From Candidatus Helarchaeota archaeon (GTDB lineage: Archaea; Asgardarchaeota; Lokiarchaeia; Helarchaeales; HEL-GB-A), in contig JABXJU010000015.1 of the NCBI GenBank assembly GCA_013375405.1, positions 1-36,004 on the forward strand: 36,004 nucleotides of DNA, read 5' to 3'. Below the pieces are notes generated by a model, which saw only the letters and a list, made by a program, of their open reading frames with translations, had not been told where the DNA came from and searched no databases. Positions 26,205 to 34,547 of this stretch are shown here, piece by piece; position 1 is the stretch's first letter; the number at the start of each line of letters is the position of its first letter. The translations under genes and the position numbers were made by a program.

Positions 26205-27047
26205 TTGGAATTAAAGAAAAAGGTGAATAAAATACGAAAAATAAACATGGATAAATGTCGCCCATATGCGAAAATGGGAAGGACTTGCAAAACAAGAGCG
26301 ATTCCTGAAAAGAAAGTGATCTGGCCGGATATCAACAAAGATATACTTCAGGGGAAGTTTAAAATCAGACCCCTCTGCAGGGGCGATATCAATAAAGTTG
26401 TTGAGCTATGGAAGATGTCTTACCCAGAGTTGTATGGAGGGTCGCATGAATGGATGTTGATTCCTGAGGAGTATGAGGAAAAAGTTACCATGCAAGAGAC
26501 ATGGAAAGATGATTCAGTGAATAAAAAATATGCTATGATTGTTATTGAGGAAATTGAAACAGGTAATATAATAACTGCAACGCTATTTACGAAAGACGAT
26601 AAAAATCTGCATGTAGATGGGACTTTTGGTGCTATGCATCCTGATTATAGAACAGGAAAAACTGGCATCAGCCTCTGGACAGAAGCAATGGCAGTTTATA
26701 AATGGATAGAAGACTCAGGTGCCGAGTATATAACATTTATGTGTGAAACCTGGCATCCCATCACTCAATTCTTCGCCTTTAAACAACTAGGATTTAAGAT
26801 AGCTGGTATCTTTCCTGGTCAATTTACACGGTGGTGTGGAGGACAAGAGGAATACAGAGCTTGTGAGGTGCATTTCTACAAGTTTATAGGTGATGGAGCG
26901 AAATACACAACCAAGCATGAAGAATGGGAACTTATCCCTGCGGCAAAAAAGTTATGGGATGTATTGGAAGAAATAAATAAAGAATCGGATGATGAATGGC
27001 TTAGAAAGTTAAAAGAGAAATCAAAATTGGCGGAGTCGCGTAAATAA
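26205..27047 (+). CDS. GNAT-family acetyltransferase
   Basis: Up to 280 residues with a GNAT fold, which transfers an acetyl group from acetyl-CoA to an amine. The substrate-side start of the fold is FKIRPLCRGDINKVVELWK (about 52-70), and the acetyl-CoA loop is GAMHPDYRTGKTGISLW (142-158), matching the R/Q-x-x-G-x-G/A-type P-loop in simplified form. The frame opens with TTG 26205, but ATG 26247 (MDKCRPYAKMGR) is more plausible; a GGTGA lies rather far upstream of it. Substrate unknown. The last 40 residues are charged and helical. Confidence 0.75.
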   Translation: MELKKKVNKIRKINMDKCRPYAKMGRTCKTRAIPEKKVIWPDINKDILQGKFKIRPLCRGDINKVVELWKMSYPELYGGSHEWMLIPEEYEEKVTMQETWKDDSVNKKYAMIVIEEIETGNIITATLFTKDDKNLHVDGTFGAMHPDYRTGKTGISLWTEAMAVYKWIEDSGAEYITFMCETWHPITQFFAFKQLGFKIAGIFPGQFTRWCGGQEEYRACEVHFYKFIGDGAKYTTKHEEWELIPAAKKLWDVLEEINKESDDEWLRKLKEKSKLAESRK

Positions 27048-27070
27048 TGAATAGAATTCCTGAAACTACA

Positions 27071-28609
27071 TTAAGAAATTTTAAAAAAATTTTTATATCT
27101 AAGCATCTTTTGAATGATTTGTGCTCCAGCTTCGGGATCTGAAACTACCAATATTCCATTGTCAAACATATCTTCCAGAACTTTATATTCTTGAGTCTCT
27201 TGGGCGTTATAATAAATTGTTGTAAATATAATTAATTTATCAGTTTTTTTGGCTATTCTGATGATGTCTTTACTCATTTTTTTATCAAATGATTCTATCA
27301 TTTCGAAAGTTATATTTTCAATCCCCATCATTAATCGTACATAATCTTTTAATCCTGGAGGAAACTCACCTTTACGAGCACCCATCAATGGAGACGCGAT
27401 TAAAATAATATCCGTATTTTCATCCTTAATTAATATCTCGAGTATTTTCTTAATATCCATCCATACAAAGTTCGTAGCGCCTACAGTATCAACTGGATTG
27501 TTATGAGGCCAAATTGGTGGAAGAAGTGTACTTATATTATCTATTGTATGTTGTTGAAGTTTAGCTAGTCGTAAACCACATGATTCAATGATATCGGATA
27601 TTATCACCCCTTCCCCCCCGCCTCCTGTAAAAATTGTAACTCTATTATTTTTCGGATAATTATCTGGATGTGCTATTTTTATTGCTCGTGCCAATCCAAT
27701 AATTTCATTGAAATTTCTTGCTTCAATAATTCCAGTCTGGTTACAAAATGATTTGAAAATATCATAATTTCCAGCAATCGCACTTGTATGAGACCTGGCG
27801 GATTCTGCTCCGCTTTCAGTTCTCCCGCCTTTTAAGATAATGATTGGTTTTTTTTCTGAAATTTCTGCGGCGATTTTTTTTATTTTTGTAAAATTCCTAA
27901 AACCTTCCACGTATCCAACAATGGCGTTAGTATTATTGTCATAAAATCCAAAATATTCAACAAAATCTTCAAATTTTAAATCTAATTCATTACCATTGGA
28001 AACTGCATTTGCAATTCCAACTCCGTGGCTATTTGCACTATTTACCACACTCCAAGTCCAAGTACCACTCTGACTAGTCACACTTATATTAAAATCTTCA
28101 AACTTTTTTGCTAAGGGTAAAAATCCTAGCATCGCATTGAGATTTGAAATGGGACAAGTGAGTCCCATACAGTTAGGACCGATGGTCCGGGTAACTCCCT
28201 TTGCTTGTTTTAAAATTCTTACTATTTCATTATAATACTTCATTCCATTTTCATCGAATTGTGCAATTTCCTTAAAACCAGCCGTATTAATTATAACAAA
28301 TTTAGCAGCAACATCAACACAGTCTTCGATAGTTTGGGGTGTTTGATAATTAGGAATAACCGAAATTACCAAATCAAGTGGTTCTGGTACATGTTTAATT
28401 GTTTTATATGATGTCTTTCCGGCGACTTTATCTCGCTTTGGGTTAATTGGAAAGATATTTCCCTGATAATTCCCTAATTTAAGATTATATAATACTTGTC
28501 CCCCAAATTTATTAAGATTTTCAGAAGCTCCAATAACTGCTATGTTTTTTGGATGAAAAAGATATGTTAATTCCGAAGAAGGTTCCTCTCCATTCATGTT
28601 ATTTACCAT
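27071..28609 (-). CDS. ADP-forming acyl-CoA synthetase, alpha-type subunit
   Basis: 512 residues, the CoA-binding plus ligase-domain architecture of the alpha part of ADP-forming acetyl-CoA synthetases (Acd), which convert acyl-CoA, ADP and phosphate to acid, CoA and ATP. A Rossmann CoA-binding domain begins HPKNIAVIGASENLNKFGG; then IGPNCMGL and SQSGTWTWSV; the phosphohistidine is H274 in ARSHTSAIAGNYDIF. The ATP-grasp beta part is absent and no such gene is adjacent. It is divergent from the acyl-CoA dehydrogenase gene, consistent with acyl-CoA metabolism with ATP recovery. The acyl substrate is not predictable. Confidence 0.88.
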   Translation of the reverse strand: MVNNMNGEEPSSELTYLFHPKNIAVIGASENLNKFGGQVLYNLKLGNYQGNIFPINPKRDKVAGKTSYKTIKHVPEPLDLVISVIPNYQTPQTIEDCVDVAAKFVIINTAGFKEIAQFDENGMKYYNEIVRILKQAKGVTRTIGPNCMGLTCPISNLNAMLGFLPLAKKFEDFNISVTSQSGTWTWSVVNSANSHGVGIANAVSNGNELDLKFEDFVEYFGFYDNNTNAIVGYVEGFRNFTKIKKIAAEISEKKPIIILKGGRTESGAESARSHTSAIAGNYDIFKSFCNQTGIIEARNFNEIIGLARAIKIAHPDNYPKNNRVTIFTGGGGEGVIISDIIESCGLRLAKLQQHTIDNISTLLPPIWPHNNPVDTVGATNFVWMDIKKILEILIKDENTDIILIASPLMGARKGEFPPGLKDYVRLMMGIENITFEMIESFDKKMSKDIIRIAKKTDKLIIFTTIYYNAQETQEYKVLEDMFDNGILVVSDPEAGAQIIQKMLRYKNFFKIS

Positions 28610-28810
28610 TTAAGTGTTTATATGTCATTTTTAAAATTGATATTATTCTTTAAACGATAGGAGATATTCCAAGTTGTTTATTTATTTTTTTTGAATCTTT
28701 CAATTTAAAAAATTAGTAATAGTAATCATCTATTATAATGAAATTTTCAAAGTTTTGAAAAAATTAATTAACGATTAATAGAAGAGATAGAAAAGTGTGG
28801 GTGAAATTAG

Positions 28811-30382
28811 ATGATTGAACCATTTTGGTGGTGGACTGACGAACAAAAACAATTCGCAAAAGAAGTAGATGAATTTGCAAATAAATATATTTCAAAAGCT
28901 GAAGAAGCTTATTGGGCAAAACGAATCCCTTGGGATATAATGAAAATAATCGGTGATAAAGGATATATGGGCGCAGGAGTTCCAAAAGAATATGGAGGTC
29001 TCGATCTCGGAGCGACGGGCTGTTGTATCGTTTCCGAAGCATTGGGACGACTGTATGCAGCAGTACATTTATTTGGGGTAACGATGCTTGGAGGGCTTCA
29101 TCAATTAATTGTCTTCGGTACTGAAGACCAAAAACAGAAATATCTAAGGCAAATTGCGGAAGGAAAATCTTTAGGGGCAGTCTGCATAACAGAGGTATTT
29201 GCGGGTTCAGATGCAGCTAATGTCTATACAACTGCAGAAAAAGAAGGAGATTATTGGATAATAAACGGGAAGAAAAGATTTATCACGAGTGCAGGATCTG
29301 CCAGTCGATATTTTGTTTATGTAAAGACGAGCGATGACGAAAATGACAGACGTCAGTATCATCATTTAACCAGTTTCATAATAGAAAGAGGAACTAAGGG
29401 ATTCACATTGGAAAAAATCAATGATCTCATAAGCTTTGACAATGTACCCAATGGCTATTTGGATTTTGACGATGTTAAAATTCCGGATTCGCAAAGGATT
29501 GGGGGTATTGGTCAAGGCTGGCAAGTGATGATGGCAGGACTTAATTTTGAGCGATTAGTTGCAGCTGCTGGTTTTGGAGGCGTCTTTAGCGATACCATAA
29601 AAATGGTTGCATATTATATGGAACGCCGAGTTCAATTCAAATCTAGAGTAAAACGGTTCACGAATCTGCAATTCAAGTTTGCAGATCTTGTTTCCAAATT
29701 CTATACTTCAAGAGTATTAGCATATCATTCGGCATATCTCTTAGATCATGCTAAAGAACTTAAACAAACAGAAATGGATTTAGCTGTATGGGCATCAATC
29801 GCAAAATTGTTTACTAGTGAAGCTACCCTCTTTATTGGTAATAATGCTGTTCAAATGACCGGTGGAGATGGATTAACTAGATTCTACTCTCTACAGAGAT
29901 TAATTCGAGATGCAAAAATTGGCGAAACGGCTGCGGGAACTTCAGACATTCAAAGAATGATTATATCCAGGATAATGTTCCAGAATAAAGATTTTATAGA
30001 TTTCCCTTATAGATTTAAGATTCATCCTAAAATGGGAGTTCCAATAATGACATCAGAACCCTCGCCCTGGGAAGGTAAGGAAATAAATCGTGAAAATCTA
30101 TTGAAAATTCTTGCCGAAGATTATAAATGTAATCCGGGCTTATTCATGACAATCGATGATCTCAGAAAAATAACGAAAGGAAAGAGAAAAGTAATTTATG
30201 AAGTACTTGAGCAATTAGAGAAAGATGGTTTCATTGTAACTTTGAGAGGAAGAGATGATAAGATTATTATCGCAAAGGCCAATTATAAAGGACTAAAAAA
30301 GGCATATCCAAAAGAATTCTATAGATGGTTCCCTGAGTGGATTAAAGAAGATGAATTCGTAATGGATATGACTAAATTTTAA
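28811..30382 (+). CDS. Acyl-CoA dehydrogenase with an extra C-terminal winged-helix-like domain
   Basis: 523 residues; residues 1-395 are an FAD-dependent acyl-CoA dehydrogenase (CITEVFAGSDAA flavin/substrate loop, QMTGGDGLTR, GTSDIQRMI). The usual catalytic Glu before GTS is Ala (A375), while E247 in NFERLVAAAG matches the alternative base used by isovaleryl- and long-chain acyl-CoA dehydrogenases, so activity is likely by that residue. The last 120 residues are beyond the family length and contain a winged-helix-like stretch (MTIDDLRKITKGKRKVIYEV and LEQLEKDGFIVTLRG). GGTGA precedes ATG 28811 at ideal distance. It is divergent from the acyl-CoA synthetase gene. Confidence 0.9.
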   Translation: MIEPFWWWTDEQKQFAKEVDEFANKYISKAEEAYWAKRIPWDIMKIIGDKGYMGAGVPKEYGGLDLGATGCCIVSEALGRLYAAVHLFGVTMLGGLHQLIVFGTEDQKQKYLRQIAEGKSLGAVCITEVFAGSDAANVYTTAEKEGDYWIINGKKRFITSAGSASRYFVYVKTSDDENDRRQYHHLTSFIIERGTKGFTLEKINDLISFDNVPNGYLDFDDVKIPDSQRIGGIGQGWQVMMAGLNFERLVAAAGFGGVFSDTIKMVAYYMERRVQFKSRVKRFTNLQFKFADLVSKFYTSRVLAYHSAYLLDHAKELKQTEMDLAVWASIAKLFTSEATLFIGNNAVQMTGGDGLTRFYSLQRLIRDAKIGETAAGTSDIQRMIISRIMFQNKDFIDFPYRFKIHPKMGVPIMTSEPSPWEGKEINRENLLKILAEDYKCNPGLFMTIDDLRKITKGKRKVIYEVLEQLEKDGFIVTLRGRDDKIIIAKANYKGLKKAYPKEFYRWFPEWIKEDEFVMDMTKF

Positions 30383-30420
30383 ATTGTTTATTCTTTTTTC
30401 ATAATTTATTTATTTTTTAG
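30383..30420 (+). terminator. T-rich stretch after the acyl-CoA dehydrogenase gene
   Basis: Several T runs, including TTCTTTTTTC and TATTTTTTAG, directly follow the stop codon and could end the transcript. Confidence 0.3.
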
Positions 30421-30562
30421 ACAGAAATTCGGAAAGCGCTTGAGACGCTGAAACGACTCTTCGAACCTTAAAGTAATTGTATGGGCAGGACCGAGTTTCA
30501 AATCCATATATAAAAGCCAAAGAACCCATTTTTAATACTAACCGCGGTTACAAGGTCAGTAA

Positions 30563-30604
30563 TATAACAGTAATGACAATTACTATAACAGTAGTAGCAA
30601 TTAC
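30563..30604. repeat. Two tandem 21-base repeats
   Basis: TATAACAGTAATGACAATTAC is followed immediately by a second copy with three differences (30584-30604). It lies in the 292-base gap between the dehydrogenase gene and the convergent nuclease-like gene; nothing else firm is seen in that gap. Confidence 0.55.
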
Positions 30605-30674
30605 TGCCGTATTTATTACTAATTCTTTGGGACGCACCTTTTTTTCATTAATCCCCACTGTTTTTTAAAAGAAA

Positions 30675-32432
30675 TTATTTTTTCCTCTTTATCGTTTTTT
30701 TTCTCTCTTTACGCAACCTAATTTTTTTACCATGTTCAAAATCCCAAGCTATTGAATCCATTTCGGTGGTGGCAATACCTTGGTATTTTCTATCAAGATC
30801 GTCAGTGAAACCGTTTAAGGTAAATACTTGTTCTTTCGATAAGTTTAACAATTTCTTTTTATTTTTAAGGTAAGCTCCAAATAACTCCATTTCATCACCA
30901 AATGAAAATTTAACTTTCCCTGCCAATTCAATACGTATGTTAATATAATCAAAGAACTGTTCTTTTGAGTCAATATTATCTAAAATAATTTCCAAATCAT
31001 TCAAATTTGTGGTGAATGGGTATTCATCATTCAGATCTTTGATAAGTTCATTTAAATAAGTCAAATCTACAGCTAAACTACCATAAGTTTCATCTGTGAT
31101 GCAAACTATCTTAAATTGATAATTTTTTTTAAAATTCAATTCGATTTCACCTTGGTTTTCTGTTTTGATTAGGAGCTTTTTCTGATTTCTAAAATCTTGA
31201 ATGAATCGCTGGGCCTGTCTGAATTGACTGATTATTGACTGTTGAAGGTCTTTTTCAATACTCGCTACATCACCCTGAGAAGATAGAAGTGTCAGCTTTT
31301 TATTTTTACATTCAAAAATATAAAATACTGTATCCAATTGAACTATTAAATCATTTTCAAAGTTCACTCCTTTCTTTAATTGATATTCTGGGTTTTTGTA
31401 AATGAGATTTTCAGGTATTTTTCGCTTTAAAAAATCATATAGGGTGTTTTCTATAACTTTTCCCTTCCCATAAACATACTCTTTAACGAGGTTCGGATCA
31501 TTCAGTATATCATAATAGAAAGTACTCATTAAAATTTCATTAAGACGCTTAAAAAAGGGGAGATAATAATGTTCTTTTATTTTAAAAATGGGGGATCGTA
31601 AGATATAGTTAAAATCGAGTGGACTCCTAAAATCTTTATTCACCGTGCCAGATTCAAAGGATAATCGTTTTAAGAAATTCCGAAATTCTTCGAATTTGTC
31701 TTTCTTCATGATATTTTTAAATTCCTCCAGTGAAAATTGAAAACATTTCAATAGTCTGTCATAAATCGAAGAATCTGGTTGCTTCGTAAGATCCATAAAT
31801 CTGGATATTATTTCGTTTTGTAAAATATTCTCGAAATTTATTGCATCCTCTATAGAAAAACCATATTTCTCCTTGAACTTTTCTTTTAAAAACCCATAGT
31901 TGCGCCTGATCGTCGGTTCATACTGGAATGTATAATACTTGTTTTTTATTAAAAATTCGAACCGTTTCAAAATTGCTATCCTTTGTATTTCTGATTGATC
32001 TGTTAAATCCTGATATGGTCTATTTAGAATAAACACTAACAACTCCAAATTAGAAAAAGTGTTCTCCCAAAATCTCTTAGGGTTAACAGGAATTTTAGAT
32101 TTGAAATCTTTCACTTGGAACGAGGAAACGATGCCTAATAAATATTCAATCATCCAAGTTTGTCCAATTGACGTGATGTGGAAGAAAAAAAGGTCGGCTA
32201 ATAAATATAAGATATTCCATTGTTTAAGAGCTTCAATTAAACTTTTATAAAACTCGTCGAGATTAGGGAGCGCTTCAAGCTTCTTCTTGAGCCTTTTTCT
32301 AGTTGCGTCATCTATTATCACACTACCGACATGCTTCTCGAGTGTCCCCGCAGAAATAATACTAACTCCTCGTTTTTCACTTAACTCCTGTTCTTTGAGT
32401 TGCTTATATTCTTTGGGGTGTTTATACCGCAT
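30675..32432 (-). CDS. PD-(D/E)XK nuclease-like protein (N-terminal zinc finger out of frame)
   Basis: 585 residues from ATG 32432; mostly helical, with a restriction-enzyme-like motif in residues 355-380: D361 in ENDLIVQLD, then a strand FYIF ending E374-C-K376, the D...ExK signature of PD-(D/E)XK nucleases such as NERD-type proteins. The C-terminus is very basic. The frame continues upstream of the ATG with TQKSIDNH and a complete C2H2 zinc finger (32483-32418), but without any start codon before a TGA at 32507-32505. An ATG pair at 32511/32508 lies in another frame, one base out. The real N-terminus probably starts there. Likely DNA-acting; possibly defence or mobile-element related. Confidence 0.7.
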   Translation of the reverse strand: MRYKHPKEYKQLKEQELSEKRGVSIISAGTLEKHVGSVIIDDATRKRLKKKLEALPNLDEFYKSLIEALKQWNILYLLADLFFFHITSIGQTWMIEYLLGIVSSFQVKDFKSKIPVNPKRFWENTFSNLELLVFILNRPYQDLTDQSEIQRIAILKRFEFLIKNKYYTFQYEPTIRRNYGFLKEKFKEKYGFSIEDAINFENILQNEIISRFMDLTKQPDSSIYDRLLKCFQFSLEEFKNIMKKDKFEEFRNFLKRLSFESGTVNKDFRSPLDFNYILRSPIFKIKEHYYLPFFKRLNEILMSTFYYDILNDPNLVKEYVYGKGKVIENTLYDFLKRKIPENLIYKNPEYQLKKGVNFENDLIVQLDTVFYIFECKNKKLTLLSSQGDVASIEKDLQQSIISQFRQAQRFIQDFRNQKKLLIKTENQGEIELNFKKNYQFKIVCITDETYGSLAVDLTYLNELIKDLNDEYPFTTNLNDLEIILDNIDSKEQFFDYINIRIELAGKVKFSFGDEMELFGAYLKNKKKLLNLSKEQVFTLNGFTDDLDRKYQGIATTEMDSIAWDFEHGKKIRLRKERKKTIKRKK

Positions 32433-32511
32433 GTGATTGTCTATGGACTTCTGGGTCTTTTTTATCTCGCCGCAAAATTGGCATTTAAATTCTTGGATTT
32501 TTCGTCATCAT
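32418..32511 (-). other. C2H2 zinc finger and start region displaced by a one-base frameshift
   Basis: ATG ATG ACG at 32511-32503 is followed by a run of five A (32498-32502). Read straight on, this frame stops after eight codons. Removing one A joins it to FKCQFCGEIKKTQ and SIDNHMRYKH, a C-x2-C-x12-H-x4-H finger that runs into the nuclease-like protein. This is either a sequencing or assembly error in the homopolymer, a real mutation, or slippage. Confidence 0.7.
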
Positions 32512-32577
32512 CCCATATTTTTGTAAGACTTTATATATCATAATGAAGGCAATCTGTTTAAACTTGATTTAAGTCGG

Positions 32578-33381
32578 ATGCGCATTTTTATACAGAAAAG
32601 TCATGGCATTCTAATGGTGGCTTGTTTGATTGTTCATCTATCGGAACAACAATTCCAAGGACTAGTCAAGGAAATTAAAGAAACCTTTGCGATAATTTGT
32701 GTAATTGAGCTGCAAGAATCTGATCGAGATACCGCTAGTTGGAATGAACAGAAACAATGTTACGAAGTGGAATACAGACGCCGGTTGAAAGATTATTTTA
32801 TAATCCATGAGGTAGGACACATATTTCTTGCTGAAATTACAAAAAACCATAAATTAATCCCTATTTTAGCAACAAGAGAGATTATATTTGAATATTGTAA
32901 TTCGATATTAGATTGTTTTGTCGATCATCGCGCGTTTCATCATTACGAGGAGTATTATCCATTTTTTCTTAATTATATCGATGAAATACTCACAAAAAAG
33001 ATGGATTTCATGGAATCTATCCTTTTTATAATTAGTAATGATCTCCATCATTTTCTAAGTTATTACATCCAATTTTATTTAACATTCCACTACGTTTTAA
33101 AAAGCGAGGATCATCAAGCACGACAATTAAAGATCAAATCCTTTTTGAGGAAATGTGAGAGGATTATCAGGCAGAAATCTGACCTTACCCATGATGATAT
33201 AGCGGATCTCAAGCAAAAACTCGATTCTTTCGATCAAATTAAATCGACTAGAGATTCAAATGTAATTTTTCATTTTATCTTTAAAATACTGCTTGAACTC
33301 TCCTTGTGGGATGAGGAAGAAATTAGAGCGCATATGCAGCTCTATTTTGATTTTACAGTCAATAATGTAAAATTAACATGA
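32578..33381 (+). CDS. HExxH zinc-protease-like protein
   Basis: 267 residues with HEVGH (H77, E78, H81) in FIIHEVGHIFLAE, the zinc-binding helix of gluzincin-type metallopeptidases such as the ImmA/IrrE group; a following acidic helix (SILDCFVDHRAF, 109-120) may give the third ligand. The remainder is helical with many aromatic residues and no clear membrane helix. A TATA-like TTTATATA lies near 32530, about 45 bases before ATG 32578. It is divergent from the nuclease-like gene with under 70 bases between their probable starts, so the two may be co-regulated. The family is not recognised with certainty. Confidence 0.65.
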   Translation: MRIFIQKSHGILMVACLIVHLSEQQFQGLVKEIKETFAIICVIELQESDRDTASWNEQKQCYEVEYRRRLKDYFIIHEVGHIFLAEITKNHKLIPILATREIIFEYCNSILDCFVDHRAFHHYEEYYPFFLNYIDEILTKKMDFMESILFIISNDLHHFLSYYIQFYLTFHYVLKSEDHQARQLKIKSFLRKCERIIRQKSDLTHDDIADLKQKLDSFDQIKSTRDSNVIFHFIFKILLELSLWDEEEIRAHMQLYFDFTVNNVKLT

Positions 33382-33621
33382 ATTCCTGTTCTTATGAAGG
33401 CGTACATGCTTTTTTCTAGGGATCACAATTAAATTAGAGGATCTATCCGTTCCTCCACATCTGATACTCCTCCTATGATGAACATCGCATGAAGATGGGA
33501 ACTTTCCATTGCGACCCAATTTACACCTAGGATCAGTATTACATTTTTTCTGATCCTTTTTACAAAATCTCGCAAAAGTTCTCCGTAAGTTTGGATTCCT
33601 TTTTCTTATTCTCTTTTTCAT
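33373..33621 (-). CDS. Small HNH nuclease-like protein
   Basis: 82 residues, strongly basic, with an HNH (beta-beta-alpha metal) motif: H48-H49 in DVHHRRSIRCGG, N63 in SSNLIVI and H72/H76 in KKHVRLH. Several cysteines (C20, C27, C33, C45) could bind a structural zinc. Such small HNH proteins occur in mobile elements, phages and homing systems. Its 3' end overlaps the convergent HExxH gene by nine bases. Confidence 0.75.
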   Translation of the reverse strand: MKKRIRKRNPNLRRTFARFCKKDQKKCNTDPRCKLGRNGKFPSSCDVHHRRSIRCGGTDRSSNLIVIPRKKHVRLHKNRNSC

Positions 33622-33717
33622 TAAGAATATTTCGGGACTCGCTTTATTTAAGTATATTTGACATATTCATCTAAATATCGCTTTTTATCCATATATTTTT
33701 ATATTGTTTATAGCGAC

Positions 33718-33828
33718 ATGGTTTCACATCGCATTATTTCACATATTGATGGTGCTCGAACTTCAGACCATCTTCATACAGGTTTTTATTTTCGTTCGTG
33801 CAATTACTTGTTATTTGAGTGTTGTTAA
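33718..33828 (+). CDS. Possible 36-residue ORF with an upstream TATA-like box
   Basis: An ATG at 33718 opens 36 codons (MVSHRIISHIDGARTS and onward, ending FECC). An ATATATTTTTATAT stretch lies about 25 bases upstream, the right distance for a leaderless archaeal gene. It is the only coding candidate in the 238-base gap before the HEPN-like gene. No homology is recognised; it could be chance. Confidence 0.2.
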   Translation: MVSHRIISHIDGARTSDHLHTGFYFRSCNYLLFECC

Positions 33829-33859
33829 GAGAGTGTTAAAAATGCAATGTACAATCGTC

Positions 33860-34432
33860 TCAAATAAAGTAGTCAAATGATTTGGCTTCTCCTGTGAGGT
33901 TGTACAGCCATGCGACAATCGTAAAAACTTGTTGGAGGATGACTACGGCCTCCTGTGACTCAAATCGTTTTTTGCCATGCATCGCATCATTTCGTACACC
34001 CTTTAGTTGCTGCAATTGTTCCAAAAACTCGACGGGATACTTAGATCCCGAAAACGCATGCGTCATCAATACTTCAATGCAATTCCAGATATTTTGTGGC
34101 TCTTCTTCATGGTCTAAATCTATGGTGACGTGCTCTTTCAATTGGATTTCAAGGATTCTGGTAGCTATAAGAACCGTCGCATTCGGGAGATCGTAGGACA
34201 TGCATTTAATCGCTTCATCAATATCTTTCTTCAAGAAGGCGGGCATATTGTAAATCATGAACCCATCAAAGATGTCTTCACATTTCATTCCTTTCATTGT
34301 AGAAGGTTTTAAGACTTTAATCTTTGAATTTACCAGCTTTTGAAAGCATGCAGGGCATAAATTATGATCGCCCTCTACTTCTGTTCCACAATCACTGCAA
34401 CTACTCATCATACATCCCAGCACTTGATTCAA
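33860..34432 (-). CDS. Zinc-ribbon plus HEPN-like (DUF4145-type) protein
   Basis: Up to 190 residues. An N-terminal zinc ribbon (C12, C15, C26, C29) precedes a helical domain ending with LKGVRNDAMHGKKRF, in which R147-x4-H152 matches the Rx4-6H motif of HEPN domains, many of which are RNases in toxin-antitoxin and defence systems; the layout resembles DUF4145 proteins. The frame opens with TTG 34432, but ATG 34411 or 34408 just before the zinc ribbon is a better start. It is last in a minus-strand row of small zinc-ribbon genes. RNase activity is inference. Confidence 0.7.
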   Translation of the reverse strand: MNQVLGCMMSSCSDCGTEVEGDHNLCPACFQKLVNSKIKVLKPSTMKGMKCEDIFDGFMIYNMPAFLKKDIDEAIKCMSYDLPNATVLIATRILEIQLKEHVTIDLDHEEEPQNIWNCIEVLMTHAFSGSKYPVEFLEQLQQLKGVRNDAMHGKKRFESQEAVVILQQVFTIVAWLYNLTGEAKSFDYFI

Positions 34433-34462
34433 ATCAATTCAAAGTTTAATACCCTCATTATC

Positions 34463-34534
34463 CTAATCGCCTTCAATACCAAAGATGGATTTCGGGATTA
34501 GTAAGAACCTGATTAGTTTGATTTGTACGGTCAT
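34463..34534 (-). CDS. 23-residue small ORF with a strong ribosome binding site
   Basis: Directly after the TAA of the RHH-like gene, AGGAGGGCG is followed by ATG 34534 and 23 codons (MTVQIKLIRFLLIPKSIFG then IEGD). The ribosome site is among the best in the window and the spacing is right, so translation is plausible. The peptide is hydrophobic with a basic N-terminus. It sits between the RHH-like and HEPN-like genes. Function unknown; a small partner or leader peptide is possible. Confidence 0.45.
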   Translation of the reverse strand: MTVQIKLIRFLLIPKSIFGIEGD

Positions 34535-34547
34535 TTTTTCGCCCTCC

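Noticed and set aside
26027..26230. 67-codon frame before the GNAT gene
   Set aside because: GTG start without ribosome site, low-complexity sequence made largely by short direct repeats, and overlap with the next gene.
30421..30520. tRNA-like look (GTTTCAAATCC resembling a T-arm) in the gap after the acyl-CoA dehydrogenase gene
   Set aside because: No T-arm stem, no acceptor stem partner and no D-arm could be paired; treated as chance.
30477..30668. 63-codon frame with one hydrophobic stretch
   Set aside because: TTG start without a ribosome site; its hydrophobic part is produced by the tandem 21-base repeat.
33660..33720. Possible hairpin between ATCGCT and AGCGAC in the gap before the 36-residue ORF
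   Set aside because: Only five or six pairs with a loop of about 30 AT-rich bases; not distinguishable from chance.
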